64,000 bases of DNA from Thalassobaculum fulvum (GTDB lineage: Bacteria; Pseudomonadota; Alphaproteobacteria; Thalassobaculales; Thalassobaculaceae), in NCBI RefSeq assembly GCF_014652915.1, contig NZ_BMZS01000015.1, forward strand, positions 83,673 to 147,672, read 5' to 3'. The position numbers and the translations under genes are program-made. Below, in pieces: positions 29,081-39,919 of the stretch; position 1 is the first letter of the stretch; each line of letters begins with the position of its first letter. Under the pieces are notes generated by a model. The model was given only the letters and a program-made list of their open reading frames with translations, did no database searches and was not told the DNA's origin.

Positions 29081-29421
29081 TCCTCGCCGGTGGCGTCCCG
29101 GGCCGATCGTCGAAGGGCGTCGGCGGCGCGCGCACCGCTGTCGAAGCCCGTGGCGGCCCACCCCGTCCCGGTCCAGCGCTCCAGCACCACCGGCCTGGCG
29201 ATCGTCCGGACCTGGCGTATCGCCCCCCGCAACGCGCCGGGGGCGACCGACTGCGGCGCATAGCGCAGGCGCACACCAGCGTCGTCCCACGTCAGCGCCA
29301 CGGCCCCGCGCTCGAACAGCGCAATCCTGTCGGCCCCGGACGGGTTCGCGCTTCCGAGGAGATTGCCGAGGGACAGCAGGCGGCCGTCGCCGTCGATCCA
29401 GGCCTGGTGGTCGTCCGCCAT
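29059..29421 (-). CDS. Small protein of unknown function
   Basis: This 120-residue frame starts at ATG 29421 and reads MADDHQAWIDGDGRLLSLG, then a strand-rich part and a Trp-containing stretch (LERWTGTGWAATGFDSG). No family is recognised. It overlaps the end of the convergent LysR gene by 22 bases. Codon usage looks coding in this frame, but the protein is not confirmed by any motif. Confidence 0.5.
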   Translation of the reverse strand: MADDHQAWIDGDGRLLSLGNLLGSANPSGADRIALFERGAVALTWDDAGVRLRYAPQSVAPGALRGAIRQVRTIARPVVLERWTGTGWAATGFDSGARAADALRRSARDATGEDQTGSSQ

Positions 29422-29558
29422 CGCTCTTCCGGCTGGGGCGCGTGGTGTCGTCGGTCCCGGGGATCCTAGACACGGGCAATGATCCGGGTCCAGGCATCTA
29501 TACACGTCTGACGGGAAATTCTCGTTTCCCGGATCGGCCGGAGGTCGGCCACCCGCTG

Positions 29559-31640
29559 TCAGTCGCCCTCGCGCCGCCAGGCGGTCATCAGGGCGCCGAG
29601 CAGCAGCACCAGCGCCAGCGCGGCCGGCAGGGCCGGCACGGTGAGGACGCCGGTCACCACGTAGTCGCCGTTCGCCCGAAGCCCGAACCAGCCGCGACCG
29701 GCGGCGGCCCGGTCGCCCGCGACCCGCCGCAACGCCGGCACGCCGTCCTCGGCCAGCCACTGCATCCCGCCGCCGGTGGCCTGGGACAGCGGCTGCAGCC
29801 TGGCCTCGGTCGCCGCCACGTCGGACAGCTCGACCGGGTTGAGCGCCCCGACCGCGACCAGGGCGGTGCGGACGCCGTCGGACAGCCGGTACAGCCCAGG
29901 CCGGTCGACCTGGACGGTCGCGGTGCCGTGGCCGGGGGCGATCTCGGCCAGCTCGACGTCGCGGCCGGTGCCGTCCGGGCCGGTGACCCGGACCGGCGCC
30001 AGGCTGCCTTCGAGCATGCGGCGGTCGATCTCGAGCTGGTCGCCCCGGGCGAAGGCGCGCAGGTCGTTCTCTTCCAGATCGGGTTCGCGCATCAGCCAGT
30101 GCGCCGTGCGCCGCAGCAGCTCGGCCTGCGGGCCGCCGCCCTCGTAGCCGCGGCTCCACAGCCAGAGATGGTCGGACAGCAGGTGCGCCACCCGACCGTC
30201 GCCGACCCGGTCCAGCACCAGCAGCGGGCGGCTGGCATCCCCGGACATCACCACGTTGCCGCGGACGTCGCGTGCCTCGATCTGCCGGAACCAGCGACCC
30301 CAGGTTGGCTCGCCGCCGTCCTCGCCGGCACCGGCCAGCCCGGCGGTCACCGGGTGGCGGCCGCCCAGTTCGGTGATCCGCGGCCGAAAGCCCTGCTCGA
30401 TGACGCCGCCGGTCGGCTGTGCCGGCAGCACCTCGCCGATCGGCGTGCGGGCCAGGCTGAGCCGGCTGGCGAAGGTCGGCCCCGAGGCTTCCAGCAGGGC
30501 GCCGCCGTTGCGGACGTACTCGGCGATGTTCTGCATGTACATGCGGGGCAGCACGCCGCGGCGGCGGTAGCGGTCGAAAATGATCAGGTCGAAGTCGGCC
30601 AGTTTCAGCTCGAACAGCTCGCGGATCGGGAAGGCGATCAGCGACAGCTCGCGGATCGGCGTGCCGTCCTGCTTCTCGGGCGGCCGCAGGATGGTGAAGT
30701 GCACGAGATCGACCGACGGGTCCGATTTCAGGATATCCCGCCAGGTCCGCTCGCCGGCATGCGGCTCGCCGGACACCAGCAGCACCCGCAGCCGGTCGCG
30801 CACGCCGTTCACGGCGATCACCGCCCGGTTGTTGTCGAGCGCCAGTTCCCGGCTGCCCGGCTCGGCCGCGAACTCCAGGATGGTCTGGCCGCCGTGCTCG
30901 ATCGGCACCTCGACCGCGTGCTCCTGGTTCACCGGCACGCTCAGCGGCACGGCCTCGGCGCCGTCGATCCCCATCAGGACGGCGGCGGCGGAGCCGGGCG
31001 CCGCCGCCGGGTCGACGACCTCGAGGGTGACCGTGACGGTCTTGTCGACCATGCCGAAGCTGGGCGCCCGGACGATCCGGAGCCGCCGGTCCTGCTCGCC
31101 CCGGTCGCCGGTCAGCAGCACGTGGAACGGCCCCGGCACGCGGTCTGAGGCCAGCGCCGCCTCGACGTCGTGCACCTGGCCGTCGGTGATCGCGATCACC
31201 CCGGCCAGGCGGTGCTCCGGCACGTCGACCAGCGCCTCGCGCACCGCCGCCAGCAGGCGGGTACCTTCCTCTGCGCCGGCCAGGCCCTGGTTCGACACCA
31301 CCACGCGCTCGACCTGGAGGCCGGGTATGCGCGCCAGCTTCTCGTCGAGCGCCGCGACCGCCGCCTCGGTGCGGGCCGGCCGCTCGCCGATCTCCTGGCT
31401 GGCGGTCCGGTCGACCGCGACCACCACCACGTCGGCGCGCGGGTCGCGGCGTTCGGCGACGATCGACGGGTTGGCGAGCGCCAGCACCAGCAGGGCGAGC
31501 GCCGCCGCCCGCCACCAGCCGCCGCGCGCCCGCCGGACCAGTACGAGCGCCGCGATCAGCGCCGCCAGCACGCCGAGCGCGACGACCGCCGGCCAGGGCA
31601 GCAGCGGCCCGAAGGTGACGGTGACGGCGTCCGGGATCAT
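29559..31640 (-). CDS. Membrane protein with VWA-like and glutamine-amidotransferase-like domains
   Basis: This 693-residue protein has two N-terminal membrane helices (about 12-35 and 42-60), a periplasmic or cytosolic body and one C-terminal helix. ADVVVVAVDRTASQEIG resembles a degenerate VWA domain. VLLVSGEPHAGERTWRDIL, followed by FDLIIFDRYRR and YVRNGGALLEASG, resembles class-I GATase-like folds without a catalytic Cys. Its start overlaps the end of the DUF4159 gene by 4 bases. It is the last gene of the MoxR cluster. Function unknown. Confidence 0.8.
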   Translation of the reverse strand: MIPDAVTVTFGPLLPWPAVVALGVLAALIAALVLVRRARGGWWRAAALALLVLALANPSIVAERRDPRADVVVVAVDRTASQEIGERPARTEAAVAALDEKLARIPGLQVERVVVSNQGLAGAEEGTRLLAAVREALVDVPEHRLAGVIAITDGQVHDVEAALASDRVPGPFHVLLTGDRGEQDRRLRIVRAPSFGMVDKTVTVTLEVVDPAAAPGSAAAVLMGIDGAEAVPLSVPVNQEHAVEVPIEHGGQTILEFAAEPGSRELALDNNRAVIAVNGVRDRLRVLLVSGEPHAGERTWRDILKSDPSVDLVHFTILRPPEKQDGTPIRELSLIAFPIRELFELKLADFDLIIFDRYRRRGVLPRMYMQNIAEYVRNGGALLEASGPTFASRLSLARTPIGEVLPAQPTGGVIEQGFRPRITELGGRHPVTAGLAGAGEDGGEPTWGRWFRQIEARDVRGNVVMSGDASRPLLVLDRVGDGRVAHLLSDHLWLWSRGYEGGGPQAELLRRTAHWLMREPDLEENDLRAFARGDQLEIDRRMLEGSLAPVRVTGPDGTGRDVELAEIAPGHGTATVQVDRPGLYRLSDGVRTALVAVGALNPVELSDVAATEARLQPLSQATGGGMQWLAEDGVPALRRVAGDRAAAGRGWFGLRANGDYVVTGVLTVPALPAALALVLLLGALMTAWRREGD

Positions 31641-34402
31641 TGCCCGAGCCTTTCGAGGATCGAGGGGACGTGAACCTGGTCGGCCTTGTAGTTGCCGGTC
31701 AGCGCGTACATCACGAGATTGATCCCGAAGCGGAACGCCATCTCGCGCTGGATCTCGCCGCCCGGGACCACCGGGAAGCGGAAGCGCCCGACGCCGTCGC
31801 GGGCCCAGGCGCCGGCCCAGTCGTGGCTGCCGATCAGCACCGGGCTGACCTCGGTGCCCGGGTTGCCGGCGCCGTCCTCGAGCCAGACCGTTCCGCCGGC
31901 GTAGCGCCCCGGGAACTCCTGCAGCAGGTAGAAGGTCCGGGTCAGCACGTGGTCGGGCGCAACCGGGGCGAGCGGCGGGATCTCGAGGTCGCGGCTGATC
32001 TCGATCAGGCGCTGAAGGCCGGGACCGCCGCGCGCGCCCGGCGTCACGATCTGGTAGCGGTCGCGGGTGTCGAACAGGATCACGCCGCCGTTGCGCATGT
32101 ACGCGTTCACCCGGGCCGCCGCCTTCTCCGACAGCCGGCCCTGGGTGTCGGTGATCGGCCAGTACAGCAATGGAAAGAACGCCAGCTCGTCGCGCTCCAG
32201 GTCGAGGCCGTAGGGGCTCGCCGGCTCGACCGCGGTCCGTCTGGTCAGGGTCTCGCTCAGGCTGGCCAACCCGTCGCGGCTGATGCCGTCGACCCAGCTG
32301 TCGCCGGTCATCACGTAAGCCAGGCGGGTCTCGGTCGACGCCTCGAGGGCGAACCGCTCCGGATCGGTCGGCGTCGCGTCCAGTTCCTGCGCCTGGGCGC
32401 CACCGGGGCCGCTCGCCACCGCCGCCGCCAGCAGCAGCGCGCCGGCCGCGGTGCGGGCCAGCGGCAGCAGCCCGCGCATCAGCAGGGCGACCAGGGTATC
32501 GAGCAGGGCCAGCAGCAGCGCGACGGCGAGCAGCCAGCCCTGCAGCTCACGGTCGCCGCCGACGTCCAGCGCCTGCACCTCGGCGCCGGCCGGCGGCGCC
32601 GCGCGAACGCCGAGGCCGGTCAGCGTCGGGCCCAGGTTCAGCGCCTCCCGCGCCGAATCGTTGCCGTAGAAGCCGGGCGGATGCCGCGGGCCGACCGCGA
32701 GCGGTCCGGTCCGCGCCGCCGCCGGCGGCAGGGCGTCGGCGCCGGCCGGTACCGGGCCGAGGCGCCCGAACCCGTCGAGGCTGGAGAGCGCCGGCATGGC
32801 GCGCTCCGAGGCGCCGCCGACGCCCTGGCTGAGCGCCACCAGCCGGCGCAGCATCTCGACGAACAGGCCGCTCAGCGGCAGGTTGCTCCAGTCGGCGTTG
32901 GCAGTGGTGTGCACCAGCACCAGCCAGCCGCCGCCGCGCCGGTCGGCGGTGACGATCGGGGTGCCGTCGGCCAGCCGCGCCCAGGTCTTCTCGCCGAGGT
33001 CGATGGCCGGTTCGGCCAGCACCTGCCGCGACACGGTGACGTCCGTCGGCACGCCCACCCCGCGAAACGGGCTGTCCTCCGCGAACGGGGCGAGAGTGGC
33101 GGGACGCGACCAGGACAGCGCGCCGCCCAGGGTCCGGTCGCCGCGCCGCAGCCGTACCGGAACCAGGTCGTCGGGGCCGAGACCGCCTTTCTCGACGCCG
33201 GCGGCGGCGAGCCGCGGCCCGGCGAACCGCACGGCGACACCACCGTCCCGGATCCAGGCGTCGATGCGCTCGCGCTGGCCGAACGGCAGGGTCCCGACGT
33301 CGGCCATCACCAGCACCGCCAGCTCACGGTCGAGCAGGCTGGCGAGGTCGCCGCGCCGGATCTCGGTGAATGGCTCCAGCGCCCGGTCCAGGTAGTACAG
33401 CTCGTCCAGCAGCGGCTGGGCGCCCTCGAACTCGCGAGCCGACAGCAGGCCGACCGGCCGGCGCCGGAACCGCTCGTCGACCAGGAAGGTGGCAGCGGCG
33501 GTCGACTCGCCCTCGACCTCCAGGCGGGCCACCTCGTTGCGCAGCTCGGTCGGCAGGGCGACCGAAAGCGTAGTCTGCTCGGCGCCGGCGGCGAACGTCC
33601 CGGCCACCCGCGCCAGCACCCGGTCGTCCTCGGTCACCGCCCGCACCGCGACCGGCGCCTCGATGCCGCCGGGCAGGCGCCGGACCGTCGTGGTCAGCGC
33701 GTCCGGTGCCGCTTCCGGGCTGCCGAGCCAGACCGGCCCGCCCGAGGCCGCGTCGATGACGACGAGCCGTCCCAGCCGCTGCAGCCGGGCGGCCAGTTCG
33801 GCGGCTCCGGGGGCGGCCTCGTCGGTGCGTATCCACACCGCGACCGCGCCGTGCGCCGGGGTCAGCCGGTCGAGCAGATCGCCGGCCGACCGGGCATCGA
33901 TCGGCCAGGGCCGGGGGGTCAGCGCTCCGACCGCCGCCTTGACCCGGGCGGCCGGCGCCAGCTCGATCTCGCGCGCCTCGCCGGGGCGCCGGGCCGCGGT
34001 CGTCAGCAGCGCCACCGGCCGGTTCTCGCGCTCGGCCTGGTCGAGGATCCGCAGCGCCCGCTGGCGGCGCGATTCGAAGTCTCGTCCGGCGGCCCAGCCG
34101 TCGTCGATCACCAGCACGATCGGGCCGCCCTCGGGGATGGCGGTTCCCGACGGGAACAGCGGGCGCGACACCGCCAGGATCACCAGGGCGGCGATCACCA
34201 GCCGCAGCAGCAGCAGCCACCACGGCGTGTGGTGCGGGGTGTCCTCGCGCGGACGCAAACCCTGGAGCAGCCGGATGGCGGGGAACGCCACGCGGCGCGG
34301 TGCCGGGGGGATGATCCGCAGCAGCCACCACAGCACCGGCAGCCCGGCCAGAGCGATCAGCGCCCAGGCTACCGCGAAGGCGAGGGGGCCGAGGGTCAGC
34401 AT
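31637..34402 (-). CDS. BatA/DUF4159 membrane protein
   Basis: This 921-residue protein starts with the BatA-type aerotolerance N-terminal region (two membrane helices, then PRRVAFPAIRLLQGL). A VWA-like segment (GPIVLVIDDGWAAGRDFESRR) with a weak metal site follows. Further helices lie near residues 625-670. The C-terminal part is DUF4159 (LAYVMTGDSWVDGISRDGL, AYMRNGGVILFDTRD). It is coupled at both ends to other cluster genes: 10 bases behind the DUF58 gene and overlapping the next by 4. Family function is not established; it may serve in envelope stress or metal-cofactor assembly with MoxR. Confidence 0.88.
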   Translation of the reverse strand: MLTLGPLAFAVAWALIALAGLPVLWWLLRIIPPAPRRVAFPAIRLLQGLRPREDTPHHTPWWLLLLRLVIAALVILAVSRPLFPSGTAIPEGGPIVLVIDDGWAAGRDFESRRQRALRILDQAERENRPVALLTTAARRPGEAREIELAPAARVKAAVGALTPRPWPIDARSAGDLLDRLTPAHGAVAVWIRTDEAAPGAAELAARLQRLGRLVVIDAASGGPVWLGSPEAAPDALTTTVRRLPGGIEAPVAVRAVTEDDRVLARVAGTFAAGAEQTTLSVALPTELRNEVARLEVEGESTAAATFLVDERFRRRPVGLLSAREFEGAQPLLDELYYLDRALEPFTEIRRGDLASLLDRELAVLVMADVGTLPFGQRERIDAWIRDGGVAVRFAGPRLAAAGVEKGGLGPDDLVPVRLRRGDRTLGGALSWSRPATLAPFAEDSPFRGVGVPTDVTVSRQVLAEPAIDLGEKTWARLADGTPIVTADRRGGGWLVLVHTTANADWSNLPLSGLFVEMLRRLVALSQGVGGASERAMPALSSLDGFGRLGPVPAGADALPPAAARTGPLAVGPRHPPGFYGNDSAREALNLGPTLTGLGVRAAPPAGAEVQALDVGGDRELQGWLLAVALLLALLDTLVALLMRGLLPLARTAAGALLLAAAVASGPGGAQAQELDATPTDPERFALEASTETRLAYVMTGDSWVDGISRDGLASLSETLTRRTAVEPASPYGLDLERDELAFFPLLYWPITDTQGRLSEKAAARVNAYMRNGGVILFDTRDRYQIVTPGARGGPGLQRLIEISRDLEIPPLAPVAPDHVLTRTFYLLQEFPGRYAGGTVWLEDGAGNPGTEVSPVLIGSHDWAGAWARDGVGRFRFPVVPGGEIQREMAFRFGINLVMYALTGNYKADQVHVPSILERLGQ

Positions 34403-34412
34403 CGCGCGCCGC

Positions 34413-35270
34413 TCATCCGAACCGGTCGCCGATCACCGCGAACAGCGCGAGCAGCGCGCTCTCCGCCGACCGGTCGGTGGTATGGGTGCCGAACGTCCAG
34501 CCGGTCTGGCGGGCCAGCTCGGCGAGCCCGTCGCGGTGACGGGCCAGCCGTTCCTGGTACTCCGTCGAGACCGCCTCGGCCCGTCCGAGCAGGTGCGGCA
34601 GCTCGGCCTCCAGGCCCTCGAACCGGACCCGGCCGCGGTACGGGAAGGCCTCTTCCGCCGGGTCGGTGACCTGCAGCATGTGGCCGCCGACGCCTTCCGC
34701 CGACCAGCGCCGCACGAGCGCCGACAGATCTTCCAGCGGATCCAGCAGGTCGCCGATCAGCACCAGGGTGGCGTGCCGGGGCAGTGGCTCGTAGGCCGGC
34801 AGCGATCCGCCGCCGTCGCGGCTCGTCGCCATCAGCCCGGCGATCGGCTCGATCGCGGTCTGGCCGCCGCGCGGGCGCACCGATTCCCCGAGCAGGGCGA
34901 CCTGCTCGCCGGCACCCACCAGCAGGATGGTCAGCGCCAGGGTCAGCAGGTCGGCGCGCTCGCGCTTCTCCGGCAGCGCCCGGTCCGAGCGCCACCGCAT
35001 CGAAGGCGAGGCGTCGCGCCACAGATAGACGGTCTGAGCGGTCTCGAACTCGCGTTCGCGCACGAAGGTCGTCGACCCGCGGGCCGAGCGCCGCCAGTCG
35101 ATCATGCGGGCGGCGTCGAACGCCTGGTAGGGCCGGAACTGCCAGAACGCGTCGCCCGGCCCGGCCCGGCGCCGGCCGTGCGCGCCCGGTGCCACGGTTG
35201 CGGCGACACGGCGGGCGGCCACCAGCAGCGGTGGCAGGGTTGCGGCGAGATCCTGAGCCTGTTGACGCAT
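34413..35270 (-). CDS. DUF58 domain protein
   Basis: This 285-residue protein carries the DUF58 signature FRPYQAFDAARMIDWRRSARG, followed by a VWA-like fold (YLWRDASPSMRW) where the Asp/Ser metal site is largely kept. It has no signal or membrane helix. DUF58 proteins are the regular partners of MoxR ATPases and are thought to link the ATPase to its client. It lies 15 bases behind moxR and 10 before the DUF4159 gene. Confidence 0.9.
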   Translation of the reverse strand: MRQQAQDLAATLPPLLVAARRVAATVAPGAHGRRRAGPGDAFWQFRPYQAFDAARMIDWRRSARGSTTFVREREFETAQTVYLWRDASPSMRWRSDRALPEKRERADLLTLALTILLVGAGEQVALLGESVRPRGGQTAIEPIAGLMATSRDGGGSLPAYEPLPRHATLVLIGDLLDPLEDLSALVRRWSAEGVGGHMLQVTDPAEEAFPYRGRVRFEGLEAELPHLLGRAEAVSTEYQERLARHRDGLAELARQTGWTFGTHTTDRSAESALLALFAVIGDRFG

Positions 35271-35285
35271 CCGGCTCTCGCGGCG

Positions 35286-36296
<1,011 letters not shown>

Positions 36297-36398
36297 GGCG
36301 GGTATACTCACTCCGAGTTGGCGCCCGGTCGGGCCGGGCCCCGTTCCATTGGACCCGCTCCGGGACGAAACCGCCGAATGGCAGAACAGTGACGCGTC

Positions 36399-37034
36399 AT
36401 GGGCGACAAGACAGTCCGTCCAGAAATAGAGCGTATCGCAGCCGCGGCCAGCGGCAAGGGGCGCCCGCAATCCGACGATCAGGATCGCGTGAAGCCGGCG
36501 CCGCCGGCGCCGGGCGAGAGCTGCGGCGACTTCGACATCCGGATCGGCCGGGACGGCACCTGGTACTACAAGGGATCACCGATCAACCGTATGCCTCTGG
36601 TGAAGCTGTTCGCCTCGGTTCTGCGTCGCGAGCCGGACGGCTCGCACTGGCTGGTCACGCCGGTCGAGCGCGGGACGATCGTGGTGGACGACGCGCCGTT
36701 CGTCGCGGTCGACATCGATCGCCGGCCGGCCGGAGCGCCGCACCGTTCCCCCGATGCCGAACTGATCTTCCGGACCAATCTTGACGAAACCGTGGTGGCC
36801 GGGCCCGACCACCCGATCCGGGTCGAAATCGAGGCGGAAACCGGCGAGCCGTCGCCCTATATCGTGGTGCGTGACGGGCTCGAGGCGCTGATCAATAGGG
36901 CGACCTTCTATCGCCTGGTGGACTATGCGGTGGAGCGTGCGGGTCCGGACGACGGCAACGGAGAGCTTGGAGTATGGAGCAGGGGTCGTTTCTTTTCGCT
37001 GGGACCGGCCGGAGCCGACGGGAACGGCTCGTGA
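36399..37034 (+). CDS. DUF1285 domain protein
   Basis: This 211-residue protein matches the DUF1285 pattern: FDIRIGRDGTWYYKGSPINR, LVKLFASVLRREPDG and WLVTPVERGTIVVDDAPFVAV. The family forms a two-part beta fold with no known activity. The first 40 residues are polar and variable. It starts a cluster with the NUDIX, cca and hydratase genes and faces moxR across 102 bases. Its 3' end overlaps the NUDIX gene by up to 61 bases. Confidence 0.88.
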   Translation: MGDKTVRPEIERIAAAASGKGRPQSDDQDRVKPAPPAPGESCGDFDIRIGRDGTWYYKGSPINRMPLVKLFASVLRREPDGSHWLVTPVERGTIVVDDAPFVAVDIDRRPAGAPHRSPDAELIFRTNLDETVVAGPDHPIRVEIEAETGEPSPYIVVRDGLEALINRATFYRLVDYAVERAGPDDGNGELGVWSRGRFFSLGPAGADGNGS

Positions 37035-37660
37035 CGCTCGACGACTTCCGATCCGCCTTCGGCCGGGTGGCGCACCTGGACAACGACGGCCTGGTGCCGG
37101 TCGCCCGACGGCGCGGCGACCACGACCTCAATCCCGGGATGCCGGAGCCGGACAAGACCCGGGCGGCGGCCGTGCTGGTGCCGGTGGTCGGCCGCGACGA
37201 CGGCCTGACGATCCTGCTGACCCGCCGGTCCGACAGCCTGCCGGTGCACAAGGGCCAGATCAGCTTTCCGGGCGGTCGGGTCGAGGAGGACGACGTCGAC
37301 GACGTCGAGACCGCCCTGCGCGAGACCGAGGAGGAGATCGGGCTGGGCCGCGACCTGGTCGAGGTCATCGGCCGGCTCGACACCTACACCACCCGGACCG
37401 GCTTCGAGGTGACGCCCGTGGTCGGGCTGGTCCGCCCGCCCTTCGACCTGACGCCGGACCCGGTCGAGGTGGCCGAAATCTTCGAGGTGCCGCTGGACTT
37501 CGTGCTCGACCCGGTCAACCACGAGCGGCACAGCCGCGAATGGCAGCAGACCGTCCGTCACTTCTGGGTGCTGCCGTACCGGCACCATTACATCTGGGGG
37601 GCGACCGCCGGCATGCTGGTGAACCTCGCCGACGTGATGCGGAGCGCGCTTCGGCGCTGA
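36974..37660 (+). CDS. NUDIX CoA pyrophosphatase
   Basis: This 228-residue hydrolase carries the NUDIX box GRVEEDDVDDVETALRETEE (G-x5-E-x7-REUXEE form, spread by a short insert) and the CoA-subgroup motif LLTRRSDSLPVHKGQISFPGG. It splits CoA or acyl-CoA into phosphopantetheine and ADP. ATG 36974 has GGAGAG 8 bases upstream but lies deep in the previous gene; GTG 37031, which overlaps the DUF1285 stop (GTGA), is an equally plausible start. Gene order is typical of alphaproteobacteria. Confidence 0.88.
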   Translation: MEQGSFLFAGTGRSRRERLVTLDDFRSAFGRVAHLDNDGLVPVARRRGDHDLNPGMPEPDKTRAAAVLVPVVGRDDGLTILLTRRSDSLPVHKGQISFPGGRVEEDDVDDVETALRETEEEIGLGRDLVEVIGRLDTYTTRTGFEVTPVVGLVRPPFDLTPDPVEVAEIFEVPLDFVLDPVNHERHSREWQQTVRHFWVLPYRHHYIWGATAGMLVNLADVMRSALRR

Positions 37661-37685
37661 CCGCCCGGCCCGCCGAGGATCCCGC

Positions 37686-38927
37686 ATGCAGCCCGTCGAC
37701 CGCATACCGCTCCAGCCCTGGATGAACGGGCCCGCCGCCGCCCCGGTGTTCGCCGCGCTCGCGGCCGGTGGCGTCACCGCGCGGTTCGTCGGCGGCTGCG
37801 TGCGCGACGCCGTGCTGGGACTGGCGATCGGCGACCTCGACGTCTGCACCCCGGCGTCGCCCGAGCGGGTGATGGCGCTGGTGCGGGCGGCCGGCCTGAA
37901 GGCGATCCCGACCGGCATCGAGCACGGCACGGTAACGGTGGTCGCCGAGCACACACCGGTCGAGGTGACCACGCTGCGGCGCGACGTCGAGACCGACGGC
38001 AGGCGCGCGGTGGTGGCGTTCACCGACGACTGGGTCGAGGACGCGACCCGCCGCGACCTGACCTTGAACGCGCTCTACCTCGACCCCGACGGCACCGTCT
38101 ACGACCCGATCGGCGAGGGGCTGGCCGACGCCCGGGCCGGCCGCATCCGGTTCGTCGGCGACCCGGCGACCCGGATCGGCGAGGACGTGCTGCGGATCCT
38201 GCGGTTCTTCCGGTTCTGGGCTCGGTTCGGCCGAGAGCCGCTGGACCCCGACGGGTTGGCGGCCTGCGCATTGCTGGCCGACCGGATTCCCGGCCTGTCC
38301 GGCGAGCGGGTGTGGAGCGAACTGGCGAAGCTGCTGGTGGCGCGGCGCGCGGTCGAGGCGCTGGCGGCGATGGCGCGCGCCGGGGTGACCGCCCGACTCT
38401 GGCCCGGCGGTGCCGACGTCGAGCGGGCGACCGCGGCGATCGCGGTCGAGCAGGGGCTCGGGCTCGAGCCGGACGCGGTGCGCCGGCTGGCGGCGCTGAT
38501 CGCGACGCCGGAGGCGGTCGAGCCGGCCGCCGAGAGACTTCGGCTGTCGCGCGCCGAGACCGTGCGGGTGCGCCGCGCCCTGACCGTCGACGGGACGCCG
38601 GCGGCCGGTGACCGGGAGCGGCGCGCCAGGGTCTACCGGGCCGGCGGCGAGGCCTATCTCGACGCGCGGATCCTGCATGCGGCGGCGGCCGGCGAGGACC
38701 CGGCGGCGGTCGCGGCGGACCGTGACACGGCGGCCGGCTGGACCCCGCCGGCGTTCCCGATCGGCGGCCGCGACGTTGCCGTCCTCGGGGTGCCGCAGGG
38801 CCCCGAGACCGGCCGGCTCCTGCGGGCCGTCGAGGATGCCTGGGTCGCGGACGATTTTGCGGGCGACGCCGCCGCCTGCCGTGCGAGATTGGCGGCGCTG
38901 GTCGATCAGGGGAGGCAACAGCAATGA
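37686..38927 (+). CDS. cca: CCA tRNA nucleotidyltransferase/poly(A) polymerase family
   Basis: This 413-residue class-II nucleotidyltransferase adds or repairs the CCA end of tRNA. The head domain has RFVGGCVRDAVLGLAIGDLDVCT with the catalytic Asp-x-Asp, then DDWVEDATRRDLTLNALYLD. RIGEDVLRILRFFRFWARFG is the second conserved block. No HD phosphohydrolase domain is visible at the C terminus. GAGGA lies 8 bases before the ATG. It overlaps the following hydratase gene by 4 bases. Confidence 0.9.
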   Translation: MQPVDRIPLQPWMNGPAAAPVFAALAAGGVTARFVGGCVRDAVLGLAIGDLDVCTPASPERVMALVRAAGLKAIPTGIEHGTVTVVAEHTPVEVTTLRRDVETDGRRAVVAFTDDWVEDATRRDLTLNALYLDPDGTVYDPIGEGLADARAGRIRFVGDPATRIGEDVLRILRFFRFWARFGREPLDPDGLAACALLADRIPGLSGERVWSELAKLLVARRAVEALAAMARAGVTARLWPGGADVERATAAIAVEQGLGLEPDAVRRLAALIATPEAVEPAAERLRLSRAETVRVRRALTVDGTPAAGDRERRARVYRAGGEAYLDARILHAAAAGEDPAAVAADRDTAAGWTPPAFPIGGRDVAVLGVPQGPETGRLLRAVEDAWVADDFAGDAAACRARLAALVDQGRQQQ

Positions 38928-39688
38928 CCACCGGGTTCACCGAAGCGATGGTCCAGGCGCGCCGCACCGGCAGGCGGGTGGCCCTGCCGGACGCCGTTCC
39001 GCAAGACCGGGCGGCCGCGTTCGCGGAGCACGCCGCCGCCTTCGCCGCGCTCGGGCTCGAGGTCGCCGGCTTCAAGGTCGGGGCGAGCGGCCGGACCGGC
39101 GAGCCGACGGCCGCCCCGCTGCCGGCCGGCACCATCCATCGCGACCGCGCACGGATCGCCGTGACGGAGGCGCATCCGCGCTGGCTGGAGGCCGAGCTGG
39201 CGTTCGTCATGGGCGCGCCGCTGGCGGCCCGCGAGGCGCCCTACGAGGCGGCCGAGGTGCTGGCGGCGGTCGAGGGGCTGGCGGCGGCGATCGAGATCGT
39301 CGACCCGCGGCTGGCCGACTGGCCGAAGGTCCCGCCGCTGGCGGCGCTCGCCGACTTCCAGGCGAACGGCGCCGCGGTGGTGTCGGCGGTCGGGCGTTCC
39401 GCCGACGGCCTGAAGGTCGAGGACTTGACCGTCGACTTCCGGATGGGCGACCTGGTGAAGACCGTTCCCGGCACCCGGTACCCGGGCCAGGACGCGATCC
39501 GGCTGCTGGTCTGGCTGGCCGACAACCTGCGGCTCTGGGGGCCGGCGGTGGCGGCGCGCGGCCTGCAGCCCGGAGACGTCGTGATCTCCGGGTCGTGGAC
39601 CAGCTTCGACAGGGCGGTGGCGGGCACCACCGCTACCAACACGATCGCCGGGATCGGCAGCGTCGCGGTCGAGATCGTCGGCGGCTGA
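38924..39688 (+). CDS. 2-keto-4-pentenoate hydratase/FAH-family protein
   Basis: This 254-residue protein has the hydratase pattern VAGFKVGASGRT, a metal-binding region EAELAFVMG (E-x-E), AIEIVDPRLADW and QPGDVVISGSWTSF near the end. Enzymes of this family add water to 2-hydroxypentadienoate in aromatic breakdown, but no meta-cleavage genes are nearby, so the true substrate is uncertain. It is coupled to cca by a 4-base overlap and has GGGAGG upstream of its ATG. Confidence 0.83.
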   Translation: MTTGFTEAMVQARRTGRRVALPDAVPQDRAAAFAEHAAAFAALGLEVAGFKVGASGRTGEPTAAPLPAGTIHRDRARIAVTEAHPRWLEAELAFVMGAPLAAREAPYEAAEVLAAVEGLAAAIEIVDPRLADWPKVPPLAALADFQANGAAVVSAVGRSADGLKVEDLTVDFRMGDLVKTVPGTRYPGQDAIRLLVWLADNLRLWGPAVAARGLQPGDVVISGSWTSFDRAVAGTTATNTIAGIGSVAVEIVGG

Positions 39689-39718
39689 CCCCGCCGGGGT
39701 CAGAGCAGAGCGGAGGGA

Positions 39719-39919
39719 TCAGCGCAGCCGCTCGATCTCGGCGCGGATGAACCCGGCGTCGCGCAGCAGGCGGTCGTCGAGCTCGAGCAACAGGCGAATG
39801 CCCTCGCGGCGACGGCGCCACGCCAGGTAGGCGTCGAGCCAATGGGCCGGCAGCGACACGATGGCGCGAAGCTGGGCGAGCGGTCCGCGCGGCGCGGCAG
39901 CAACCTCGATGGTGGACAT
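39719..39919 (-). CDS. DUF1127 small protein
   Basis: This 66-residue protein ends with the DUF1127 pattern WRRRREGIRLLLELDDRLLRDAGFIRAEIERL. Such short Arg-rich proteins are common in alphaproteobacteria, and some act in RNA turnover or phosphate and stress responses. ATG 39919 with GGAG 9 bases before it is preferred over a TTG two codons earlier. It is a single gene between convergent and divergent neighbours. Confidence 0.88.
   Translation of the reverse strand: MSTIEVAAAPRGPLAQLRAIVSLPAHWLDAYLAWRRRREGIRLLLELDDRLLRDAGFIRAEIERLR

Noticed and set aside
31640..34669. Plus-strand frame of about 1000 codons over the DUF4159 gene
   Set aside because: It is Arg/Gln/Gly-rich with no motif and is antisense to a well-supported protein.
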